From an uncultured Clostridia bacterium (GTDB taxonomy: Bacteria > Bacillota > Clostridia > Christensenellales > Aristaeellaceae): a stretch of DNA of 5,661 nt. The notes below the pieces were generated by a model. The model saw only the letters and a program-made list of their open reading frames with translations. It did no database searches and had not been told where the DNA came from. Made by a program: the position numbers and the translations under genes. Below, one piece after another: positions 1-5,628 of this stretch. Position 1 is the stretch's first letter; every line of letters begins with the position of its first letter. The stretch covers positions 1-5,661 of the forward strand of contig CAKUCE010000203.1 in NCBI GenBank assembly GCA_934643535.1. Reading direction: 5' to 3'.

Positions 1-45
1 ATGGTGATCTGCGAAAATCCCAAGCATAAGCAGAAGCAGGGCTGA
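1..45 (+). CDS. rpmJ: Ribosomal protein L36 (bL36), C-terminal end only
   Basis: The first 14 codons read MVICENPKHKQKQG and then stop at TGA. This is the C-terminus of bacterial L36, a protein of about 37 residues in the large ribosomal subunit; the opening Met is internal to the protein, not its start. The visible Cys4 and His9 (C-x4-H) are the second half of the zinc ribbon found in the zinc-binding form of L36, so this is the canonical type and not the cysteine-free paralogue. The N-terminal two thirds lie outside the window. L36 is normally encoded in the spc region between infA and rpsM, but here it is followed directly by a terminator and a sugar hydrolase gene. Identification is firm because the tail is very well conserved. 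Confidence 0.93.
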   Translation: MVICENPKHKQKQG

Positions 46-55
46 GAAGCTCCTG

Positions 56-87
56 AAAAACGGCGGGCAGAAATGCCTGCCGTTTTT
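56..87 (+). terminator. Intrinsic terminator after rpmJ
   Basis: A 9-bp GC-rich stem, CGGCGGGCA (61-69) with TGCCTGCCG (74-82) including one G-T pair, closes on a GAAA tetraloop (70-73). It is flanked by AAAAA before and TTTTT after, so the A/T tract can extend the stem to 14 bp. It begins 10 nt after the rpmJ stop and should end the ribosomal protein transcript. The A tract also makes it potentially functional on the opposite strand. Confidence 0.9.
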
Positions 88-142
88 ACGTTCAGAAGGA
101 AAAAAGAAAGATCCGTCGAATGTGTGTCAGCAGGCAAAGGAC

Positions 143-148
143 AGGAGG
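143..148 (+). promoter_or_regulatory. Ribosome binding site fixing the GH32 start
   Basis: A perfect AGGAGG lies 9 nt before the ATG at 158. It rules out the upstream in-frame GTG at 122, which would place this site inside the coding region, and favours 158 over the out-of-frame ATG at 154. Confidence 0.8.
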
Positions 149-157
149 AGATCATGG

Positions 158-1624
158 ATGAAAAGGACGATCGAAGCCGCGAACGCTTATATGGAAAAAG
201 AGCAGCAGTTCGTTGACCGCACCTATTACCCCGCCTATCACGCAGCGCCGCCGGTGGGCTGGGTGAACGATCCCTGCGGGTTGATAGACGCTTTTGGCCG
301 GTATCATCTGTACGGACAGTATCACCCCTATTCATCCCAATGGGGGCCGATGCACTGGGGGCACTGGACCAGCAGCGATCTGGTGCGGTGGGACTGGCAG
401 GGTGTCGCGCTTGCGCCGGACTCCTCCGCAGATGAGGGCGGCTGCTTTACGGGAACGGCCCAGATGAATGGCGCGGAAATGCTGGTAGCATATGCCGGGT
501 TGGAAGCCGATGGGGACGGCGGCTATTATCAGCAGCAATGCGTGGCGGTCAGCCGGGATGGGTTTTCCTTTGAAAAAGAGGGACGGAACCCGGTGATTGA
601 CAGAAAAATGCTTCCGTCGGACGGCTCACCGGTGGATTTTCGTGACCCGTGCCTGTTCCGCTGGGGAGATGAATGGCGGCTGCTGGCCTCAAATCGGAGC
701 GAAAAGGGCGGAACGCTGCTGCAGTATGCCTCTCACGACGGGCGGCATTGGGAGTATCGGGGCGTTTTTCTGGACGGATTCGATCAGATGCTGGAATGCC
801 CGGATCTGGTAGTGCGGGATGGACGGGCGATTCTGATCCTCAGCGTTATGGATCTGCCGATGGAGGGAAGAAAATACCCGCACACGAATCCCTCGATCGT
901 GCTTTGGGGCACGGTGGATGGAAATGCCGCTCATTTTACTGAAGAGGGCCGGACGGCGCTGGACAACGGATGGGATTACTATGCGCCGCAAATGACGGAA
1001 AGCCGGGACGGACGGCTTCTGATGGCAGGGTGGATGCAGAGCTGGCTTCATCAGATGCCGACGGACAAGCTGGGCCACGGCTGGAACGGATGCATGGCCC
1101 TGATGCGGGAACTGAGCTGGGAAAATGGGCAGCTGATGCAGCGGCCTGTGCGGGAGATCGAAAAATATCGCGGAGAGAAGACAGAGAAAACAGGACGGCT
1201 GGAAAAGGGCAGGGAGTGGAAGCTGTCCTCGTCCCCCTGTGCGGAAATGTTTTTCCGCTTTCGGAACGTGGAGGAACAGACGCTTCGGATTTCCTTGCTG
1301 AAGGACGAGGAGCAGGAGTTCCGCATTGAGTATGACGGTCGGGAGCAGGTGCTTCGTGTGGACGCGACCCGGAGCGGTTATTCCACCGCAGGCGAAAAGG
1401 CGACGGGGAGCCAAATGACGGCGGAAGCCGACGTGCCGCTGCGCGACGGGCGACTGGAGCTGCGGATCTTTGTGGATCGCTGCTCCGTAGAGATCTTTAT
1501 TCAAGACGGCGAAAAGGTCGTAACCACCCGCGTTTTTCCGAAGAAGCCGGGCAGGAACGTCGTGTTGTCCACCGGAGGCGAGGGATGCGAAGCGGAAGCA
1601 GTTCTGTATGAGCTGAACGTGTAA
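158..1624 (+). CDS. Glycoside hydrolase family 32 protein, probable sucrose-6-phosphate hydrolase / beta-fructofuranosidase
   Basis: This 488-residue protein should hydrolyse a terminal beta-fructofuranosyl bond, as in sucrose, sucrose 6-phosphate or short fructans. The GH32 five-bladed propeller comes first. The nucleophile motif WVNDPCG (35-41) contains Asp38, the transition-state stabiliser motif FRDP contains Asp163, and the acid/base motif ECPD contains Glu213. The HWGHW segment near residues 66-70 is also typical. The C-terminal beta-sandwich carries the family signature LRIFVDRCSVEIF from about residue 435. Length matches intracellular SacA/ScrB enzymes. No signal peptide or anchor is present, so a cytoplasmic enzyme is inferred. 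The start is the ATG 9 nt after AGGAGG. The usual NDPNG reads NDPCG here. No sugar transporter or regulator is adjacent, so the natural substrate is open. No convincing promoter is visible between the rpmJ terminator and the start. Confidence 0.93.
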   Translation: MKRTIEAANAYMEKEQQFVDRTYYPAYHAAPPVGWVNDPCGLIDAFGRYHLYGQYHPYSSQWGPMHWGHWTSSDLVRWDWQGVALAPDSSADEGGCFTGTAQMNGAEMLVAYAGLEADGDGGYYQQQCVAVSRDGFSFEKEGRNPVIDRKMLPSDGSPVDFRDPCLFRWGDEWRLLASNRSEKGGTLLQYASHDGRHWEYRGVFLDGFDQMLECPDLVVRDGRAILILSVMDLPMEGRKYPHTNPSIVLWGTVDGNAAHFTEEGRTALDNGWDYYAPQMTESRDGRLLMAGWMQSWLHQMPTDKLGHGWNGCMALMRELSWENGQLMQRPVREIEKYRGEKTEKTGRLEKGREWKLSSSPCAEMFFRFRNVEEQTLRISLLKDEEQEFRIEYDGREQVLRVDATRSGYSTAGEKATGSQMTAEADVPLRDGRLELRIFVDRCSVEIFIQDGEKVVTTRVFPKKPGRNVVLSTGGEGCEAEAVLYELNV

Positions 1625-1698
1625 GAAAGACAACTATCATGCAACGGGCGGTTGAGCGCCTTTGGCGAATGATTTTTATGCCGGTAATGCATTCGGAA

Positions 1699-2163
1699 AG
1701 GTTTTCGGAGCAAATGCAGGGGAATGGTATCGTGAATGACGATCTCACTTCCGGTATCAAGGACAGCCTTTCGGGCAGCATTGTAAAATCGGGAGCGATA
1801 GGGTTCCTCTAAGGGAATGTGATCGCAGTGGGTGCTGATGCGGCCAACGTATTCTTCTGCGGTGAGCGTCCGGGCTTTATGCCACTCCCGGTACAGATCC
1901 ATAAAGCCATAATAAAGCGCATTCTCATACCGCATCCGACAGTTGTAGTGCTGGCTGACGCGGAAAAACTGCGCATAGACCCTGTCAATCCCGTTCTTTA
2001 GGGCGGGAGTGGCGCTTCTTGCATCCGAACAGGTTATGAACATGGCAAAATGACCGCCAGACTTCAGAATGGGCTATATTTTGGGGGAAGCGCGCTCTTC
2101 GGGGATCCGTTGGAGCGTGGCCGCGTTGAAAATGCTGCGGCCAATTAGGAATTTTTCGACAGT
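1699..2163 (-). pseudogene. Decayed class I SAM-dependent methyltransferase, C-terminal part
   Basis: Read leftwards from 2163, this stretch encodes NAATLQRIPEE, then an in-frame TAG (2076-2074), then PILKSGGHFAMFITCSDA (2073-2020), and goes on through RYENALYYGF, EEYVGRISTHCDHIPLEEPY and IVIHDTIPLHLLRKP to about 1699. The order matches the second half of class I methyltransferases: a SAT-x-W-x-PEE segment, ILK-x-GG-x-FA-x-F (the conserved post-motif strand), then a Y-DT-x-x-LYL-x-RKP C-terminus. The N-terminal half, including the glycine-rich SAM-binding loop, is absent: another in-frame stop (2166-2164) and then the operon terminator sit there. No stop follows the normal family terminus, and the frame runs on antisense into the GH32 gene. 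The ATG at 2043 lies inside the fold and has no ribosome binding site. Family assignment is by recognised pattern and was not searched. Confidence 0.78.
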
Positions 2164-2164
2164 C

Positions 2165-2203
2165 TAAGAGAAGGAGAAGCTCGGAGAGCTTCTCCTTCTC
2201 TTA
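2165..2203 (-). terminator. Long hairpin ending the yicC-coaBC operon
   Basis: A perfect 18-bp inverted repeat (2165-2182 with 2186-2203) has a 3-nt loop. One arm is purine-rich (AAGAGAAGGAGAAGCTC) and the other pyrimidine-rich. It lies 36 nt past the coaBC stop and is the only strong hairpin there. Neither side has a long T run, although the minus-strand 3' arm itself ends in CTTCTCTTA. Function as a terminator, perhaps for both directions, is inferred from stem length and position. Confidence 0.7.
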
Positions 2204-2238
2204 TAACTTTCTAAAGGGTATGGAGTTTTTTGAGCCGG

Positions 2239-3432
2239 TCAACGGATCCGGGTGCGAAGAGCCACAACCTGATCCAGAATGCGGTCGGCAACTTCGGCCT
2301 TGGACAGCAGCGGAAGGGATTCCATTCCCTGATGCGTGACCAGGGTGACGATGTTGGTATCAACGCCGAATCCGGCGCCTGTCTGCGTCACATCGTTTGC
2401 GACGATCATATCCAGGTGCTTTTTATCCAGCTTCTTTTGGGCGTTTTCCAGAAGATGCTCCGTCTCAGCGGCAAAGCCCACCAGAATCTGGCCGGGCTTT
2501 TTCTGTTCACCGACAGCCTTTGCAACGTCCGGGTTTTCCACCAGCGTCAGCACAAAGGGCTGGCCGTCCTGTTTCTTGAGCTTTTCGGGAGCCGTAACGG
2601 CAGGACGGTAATCGGCGGGAGCCGCCGCCTGAATGATGACGTCCTGAGAAGCGCAGTGGGCCATCATTGCGTCGTAGAGATTTTGTGTGGACACAACCGG
2701 CACGACCGATACTCCGGCGGGAGCCGTCAGATGAACGGGGCCGGAAACCAGCGTGACGGAAGCGCCGCGGGCCTGTGCGGCGGCGGCGATGGCGTAGCCC
2801 ATTTTGCCGGAGGAATCGTTGGTCAGGTAACGAACCGGGTCGATGCGCTCCAGCGTGGGCCCGGCAGTAACGAGAATCCGAAGGCCCTCCAGGTCGCGGC
2901 GGGGATGCAGCAGCTTTTCGATGGCTTCTACGATCTGCACGGGTTCGCTCATGCGGCCTGCGCCGGTATCGCCGCAGGCAAGGAAGCCGCTTTCCGGGCC
3001 GACAAAGTGTACGCCGCGGGCCTGCAGCGTGCGCAGATTGGCCTGCGTGGCCACGGCTGTCCACATGCCCGTGTTCATGGCCGGAGCCAGCAGAATGGGC
3101 GCTTTGGTGGCCAGCAGCGTGGTGGTGAGCATATCGTCGGCAATGCCGCAGGCCAGCTTGGCCATCAGGTTGGCGGTAGCCGGGGCCACCAGAAACAGCT
3201 CGGCCTTCTGAGCCAGTGAGATATGCTTCACATCCCAGCTTTCGGTGCGGGTAAAGGTGTCCACACAGACGGGACGCTTGCTGAGGGTCTCGAAGGTCAG
3301 GGGAGCCACCAGACGGGTGGCGTTCTCCGTCATGATGACGTCCACCTCATGGCCCAGTTTTTTTAGCCGGGAGACGACCTCGCAGGCTTTATAGGCCGCA
3401 ATGCCGCCCGTTACGCCCATGATGATGCGCAT
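2239..3432 (-). CDS. coaBC: Bifunctional phosphopantothenoylcysteine decarboxylase / phosphopantothenate-cysteine ligase
   Basis: CoaBC makes 4'-phosphopantetheine for coenzyme A. The CoaB half joins 4'-phosphopantothenate to cysteine using CTP, and the CoaC half decarboxylates the product with FMN. The 397-residue length is normal. The CoaC domain (about 1-180) begins MRIIMGVTGGIAAYKA and shows the catalytic His70 in KHISL, the PAMNTGMW motif with Asn120, and Cys153 in ACGDTGAGRM on the active-site flap. The CoaB domain (about 185-397) shows TAGPT-x-E-x-IDPVR near 190-200, N-x-SSGKMG, the lysine cluster KLKK (284-287) and VGFAAET. The start at 3432 is chosen because AGGAG (3444-3440) lies 7 nt upstream; an in-frame codon at 3465 would add 11 unrelated residues inside rpoZ. 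The gene starts 4 nt after the rpoZ stop, so translation is probably coupled. It is the last gene of the operon; priA, often next in Bacillota, is not here. Confidence 0.97.
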   Translation of the reverse strand: MRIIMGVTGGIAAYKACEVVSRLKKLGHEVDVIMTENATRLVAPLTFETLSKRPVCVDTFTRTESWDVKHISLAQKAELFLVAPATANLMAKLACGIADDMLTTTLLATKAPILLAPAMNTGMWTAVATQANLRTLQARGVHFVGPESGFLACGDTGAGRMSEPVQIVEAIEKLLHPRRDLEGLRILVTAGPTLERIDPVRYLTNDSSGKMGYAIAAAAQARGASVTLVSGPVHLTAPAGVSVVPVVSTQNLYDAMMAHCASQDVIIQAAAPADYRPAVTAPEKLKKQDGQPFVLTLVENPDVAKAVGEQKKPGQILVGFAAETEHLLENAQKKLDKKHLDMIVANDVTQTGAGFGVDTNIVTLVTHQGMESLPLLSKAEVADRILDQVVALRTRIR

Positions 3433-3436
3433 GAAA

Positions 3437-3649
3437 TTACTCCTGTTCCTCCGGGTCGCGCTCATAGGTGAGCAGACCGCGGTTGATCTCTTCGATGGCG
3501 ATCTTCAGGGGCTTCATGTCCTTGGGGTCCACCAGGGGCTGGGCGCCGTCCACCAGCTGGCGGGCGCGCTTGCTGGCTTCCACCACGAGGGTATAGCGGG
3601 AATCCACTTTTTCAGACAGTTCAACGATGGTCGGATTGACAATGGCCAT
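3437..3649 (-). CDS. rpoZ: DNA-directed RNA polymerase omega subunit
   Basis: Omega is a small core subunit that clamps the C-terminal region of beta-prime and helps RNA polymerase assemble. The 70-residue product has the family hallmarks: a short N-terminus, then VDSRYTLVVEASKRARQL (16-32), matching the usual SRY-x-LV-x-x-x-(A/S)KRARQ block, and KPLKIAIEEINRGLL (46-60), matching the A-x-EEI-x-x-G helix. The start is the ATG at 3649, preceded by AGGAGG (3663-3658) at 8 nt. A TTG at 3667 is in frame but would put that ribosome binding site inside the protein. It lies 48 nt after gmk and 4 nt before coaBC, the usual Bacillota order. The acidic tail (DPEEQE) is common in the family. Confidence 0.95.
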   Translation of the reverse strand: MAIVNPTIVELSEKVDSRYTLVVEASKRARQLVDGAQPLVDPKDMKPLKIAIEEINRGLLTYERDPEEQE

Positions 3650-3697
3650 GGGATGTTCCTCCTTCAAATAATGGGAAGTGATGGGCAGACGGACGAA

Positions 3698-4309
3698 TCA
3701 GTCGTCCAGAATATGGGGATGGAAGCGGCTGGTACGCTGCTTCTCGGCGCGGACAATGGACTGCAGCTGCGTATAAGCCAATTCCAGATTATCGTTGATG
3801 ATGGCGTACTGGTAATGATCCACCTTGTGGACTTCGCCCCGGGCGTTGTTCAGCCGGCGCTCGATCTCCACCGGGTCGTCGGTATTGCGGGTATGCAGAC
3901 GCACGCGCAGATCCTCAAAGCTGGGGGGAAGAATGAAAACGCTGACGTAGTCGCTGGCGTTTTCCATGACGGAAAGCGCACCCTGGGGGTCGATCTCCAG
4001 CACCACGTTCAGGCCCTCGGAGATCATCTTTTCCACAGGCTCCCGCAGAGTGCCGTAGCTGTGGCCATGCACGGACGCATGCTCCAGAAAGGCGTTTTCC
4101 TCCACCAGCTTGGCGTATTTCGCGTCGTCGATAAAGTAATAGTGAACGCCCTCGATTTCTCCCTCCCGGGGCTGGCGGGTGGTAACGCTGCAGCTGAGAC
4201 GGAAGCTTGGATCGCTGCTCAGAAGTTTCTTGACCAGCGTGCCCTTTCCCGCGCCGGACGGCCCGGAAATAATCAGCAGCATACCCTTTCGTGCAATGGA
4301 AACAGCCAT
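3698..4309 (-). CDS. gmk: Guanylate kinase
   Basis: Gmk phosphorylates GMP to GDP with ATP, supplying GTP and recycling GMP. The 203-residue length is typical. A P-loop GPSGAGKGT spans residues 16-24. The GMP-binding region contains SVTTRQPREGE (41-51) and the Tyr-rich segment GVHYYFI. A VVLEIDPQGA segment (102-111) corresponds to the Walker B-like LEID-x-QGA block, with Pro where Val or Trp is more usual. The lid RLHTRNTDD (137-145) and YAIIND (168-173) complete the fold. The start at 4309 has GAGAGG (4323-4318) 8 nt upstream, a weaker site than its neighbours have, and comes 3 nt after the remA stop, suggesting coupled translation. A second Met at residue 10 sits just before the first strand but lacks a good ribosome binding site. 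Confidence 0.97.
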   Translation of the reverse strand: MAVSIARKGMLLIISGPSGAGKGTLVKKLLSSDPSFRLSCSVTTRQPREGEIEGVHYYFIDDAKYAKLVEENAFLEHASVHGHSYGTLREPVEKMISEGLNVVLEIDPQGALSVMENASDYVSVFILPPSFEDLRVRLHTRNTDDPVEIERRLNNARGEVHKVDHYQYAIINDNLELAYTQLQSIVRAEKQRTSRFHPHILDD

Positions 4310-4312
4310 GGA

Positions 4313-4585
4313 TCAAGCCTCTCTTTCCTCATCTTTGGAGCTGGGGTCTTTATCGGTGAGCCTGCCCGCAATGGTTTCGGGCTGAATGGCGGAAAGGATC
4401 AGATGGTCGCTGTCCGTTTGAATGACGGCGCGGGTGCGGCGGCCCTGCGTGCAGTCCACTACCCGATGCCTCTCCCGCGCTTCCTGAATAAGCCGCTTGA
4501 CGGGCGCGCTGTCGGGGCTGGCAATGGCGATGATCCGGTCAGCCGCCACCATGTTGCCAAAGCCGATGTTAATAAGTCGAAGCAA
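4313..4585 (-). CDS. remA: RemA family DNA-binding regulator (DUF370)
   Basis: In Bacillus subtilis RemA (YlzA) is a ring-forming DNA-binding activator of biofilm matrix and osmoprotection genes. The 90-residue product follows the family closely: LINIGFGNMVAADRIIAI (4-21), SPDSAPVKRLIQEAR (23-37), GRRTRAV (48-54) and SDHLILSAIQPETIA (59-73), then a charged variable tail rich in Asp, Lys and Glu. The start codon is TTG at 4585-4583; AGGAGG (4599-4594) lies 8 nt upstream, the family N-terminus begins right there, and no ATG is available. A start at Met12 would cut the conserved first strand. It sits 15 nt after yicC and 3 nt before gmk. What it regulates in this organism cannot be read from the window; a matrix role is known only for Bacillus. 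Confidence 0.94.
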   Translation of the reverse strand: MLRLINIGFGNMVAADRIIAIASPDSAPVKRLIQEARERHRVVDCTQGRRTRAVIQTDSDHLILSAIQPETIAGRLTDKDPSSKDEEREA

Positions 4586-4593
4586 TGAAGGTT

Positions 4594-4599
4594 CCTCCT
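4594..4599 (-). promoter_or_regulatory. Ribosome binding site fixing the TTG start of remA
   Basis: A perfect AGGAGG lies 8 nt before the TTG. It is the whole reason for accepting a non-ATG start, together with the conserved LINIGFGN that follows. The site falls in the 15-nt gap after the yicC stop. Confidence 0.8.
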
Positions 4600-4600
4600 G

Positions 4601-5476
4601 TCAGACCACGTTCTGCACCTGCTCGCGCAGTTTTTCGATGATGCATTTGGCGGCGACTACCCGCTGGGCGATCTCGCTGTCGGAGGCTTTGGAGCCGATG
4701 GTGTTGACCTCCCGGTTCATTTCCTGAAGCAGAAAATCCAGCTTTTTGCCCGCCTCCTGCGCGGTATGGACCGTATCGGCAAACTGGGCGATGTGGCTTT
4801 CCAGCCGACTGAGCTCCTCGTCAATGGCGCAGCGGTCCGCCATGAGGGCCACTTCCTGCGCGACGCGCTGAGGATCGGCCTCTGTCACCTGCCACTCGGC
4901 CAGACGGGCCTGAAGACGCTTGCGATAGTCCTCCGGCACCTGCGGGGCGCGCTGGGCGATCTCATTCCGCAGGGAAGAAAGGGCGTCCAGATTGGAAAGA
5001 AGATCCCGGGCAAGGGCTTCTCCCTCGGTGCGGCGCATCCGCAGGAACGCGTCCACGGCTTCCCGGGCGGCTTCCAGCGCCAGCGCCGTGACGGCTTCCG
5101 CGTCCTCGTCCGCCTGACGGAGGGAATAGGCCCCGCTCAGGGAAAGCACCTCGGCGGCATCGGGCTTTTTGCAGAAGTCGAGAAGCTCCTCGCAGTTGTG
5201 CCAGGCCTTGCGGAAGCTGTGAAGAAGCTCCCGGTCCAGCACGACCTTTTGAGCGTCCTCCCGGTGATTGGCGTAATTGATGAAAATATCCACGTGCCCG
5301 CGGCGGACGCCGCTTTCGTTCAGAAAAGAGCGGAACGCGTCCTCGAGAAAGGAAAGATTCTTGGGAGCGCGGAAGGACAAGTCCAGAAAACGATGGTTGA
5401 CCGCCTTGAATTCCACGGTAATTTCCCGGCCATCCCGCCGGGCGGTGCCGCGGCCGTAGCCCGTCATGCTGTCCAT
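4601..5476 (-). CDS. yicC: YicC/YloC family endoribonuclease
   Basis: Members of this family (YicC in E. coli, YloC in B. subtilis) are oligomeric endoribonucleases involved in RNA turnover. The product has 291 residues, the normal length. The N-terminal YicC domain opens with MDSMTGYGRG and continues to EFKAVNHRFLDLSFRAP, the family's VNHR-x-LD signature. The C-terminal DUF1732 part ends with KLDFLLQEMNREVNTIGSKA (245-264), a near-invariant block, and a terminal helix. The middle is long, charged and helical. The start at 5476 has AGGAGG (5489-5484) at 7 nt; an in-frame ATG 78 nt further upstream (5554) would add 26 residues encoded across the promoter and has no support. It is the first gene of the operon. 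Its RNA targets are not predictable here. B. subtilis usage would call it yloC. Confidence 0.94.
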   Translation of the reverse strand: MDSMTGYGRGTARRDGREITVEFKAVNHRFLDLSFRAPKNLSFLEDAFRSFLNESGVRRGHVDIFINYANHREDAQKVVLDRELLHSFRKAWHNCEELLDFCKKPDAAEVLSLSGAYSLRQADEDAEAVTALALEAAREAVDAFLRMRRTEGEALARDLLSNLDALSSLRNEIAQRAPQVPEDYRKRLQARLAEWQVTEADPQRVAQEVALMADRCAIDEELSRLESHIAQFADTVHTAQEAGKKLDFLLQEMNREVNTIGSKASDSEIAQRVVAAKCIIEKLREQVQNVV

Positions 5477-5504
5477 GGGTGCGCCTCCTTTCGATGTAAC
5501 CTTT

Positions 5505-5533
5505 ATTATACCATTATATGAACCGTTATACAA
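5505..5533 (-). promoter_or_regulatory. Probable sigma-A promoter of the yicC-coaBC operon
   Basis: On the minus strand TTGTAT (5533-5528) is followed 17 nt later by a consensus TATAAT (5510-5505), about 29 nt before the yicC ATG. A second perfect TATAAT lies 8 nt upstream (5518-5513) but has only a poor partner (GTCAAA) at the right distance. The -35 matches TTGACA in its first three bases only, so the strong -10 carries the call. Confidence 0.7.
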
Positions 5534-5536
5534 GGT

Positions 5537-5566
5537 TTGACTTTTGGCTTTCATTTGGGGTATATA
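5537..5566 (+). promoter_or_regulatory. Probable promoter of the divergent transporter gene
   Basis: TTGACT (5537-5542), five of six matches to the -35 consensus, is followed after 18 nt by TATATA (5561-5566), four of six matches to the -10. Transcription would begin near 5573 and give a leader of roughly 55 nt. It nearly abuts the -35 of the opposite promoter, 3 nt away, so the two could compete. Confidence 0.6.
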
Positions 5567-5581
5567 TGAGGGACAAGTATG

Positions 5582-5609
5582 GAAAAGGCAGGAAAGATCC
5601 GGCCTTTTC
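5582..5609 (+). repeat. Short inverted repeat in the transporter gene leader
   Basis: GAAAAGGC (5582-5589) and GCCTTTTC (5602-5609) are exact reverse complements separated by 12 nt. The element lies between the predicted transcription start and the ribosome binding site at 5617. It could be an RNA hairpin or a dyad operator; an 8-bp match can also arise by chance. No T run follows, so it is not a terminator. Confidence 0.45.
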
Positions 5610-5628
5610 GAAGGACGGAGGAAACGGG

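Noticed and set aside
122..157. Upstream GTG start for the GH32 protein
   Set aside because: It would encode the AGGAGG at 143-148 and add a 12-residue extension not seen in the family.
689..1633. Long minus-strand open frame opposite the GH32 gene
   Set aside because: Its translation is Pro/His/Arg-rich with no recognisable domain, while the plus strand encodes an intact enzyme with all motifs. It is a shadow of GC-rich coding DNA.
1657..1677. Possible terminator after GH32 (CGCC-TTT-GGCG followed by a T-rich stretch)
   Set aside because: The stem is only 4 bp and overlaps an alternative weak pairing. It could work poorly, but it is not strong enough to annotate.
1501..2043. A 180-codon minus-strand reading frame starting at ATG 2043 as an intact protein
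   Set aside because: Homology continues upstream of this ATG through a stop, no ribosome binding site precedes it, and its last third is antisense to the GH32 gene. It is part of the methyltransferase remnant.
2230..3219. Long plus-strand open frame opposite coaBC
   Set aside because: Low-complexity Gly/Gln/His composition, no ribosome binding site, and complete overlap with an unambiguous coaBC.
3401..4588. A 395-codon plus-strand open frame spanning rpoZ, gmk and remA
   Set aside because: It runs antisense through three firmly identified genes, and its translation matches no family I recognise.
4766..5521. Plus-strand open frame opposite yicC
   Set aside because: Antisense to a full-length conserved gene, no start signals, and no domain seen.
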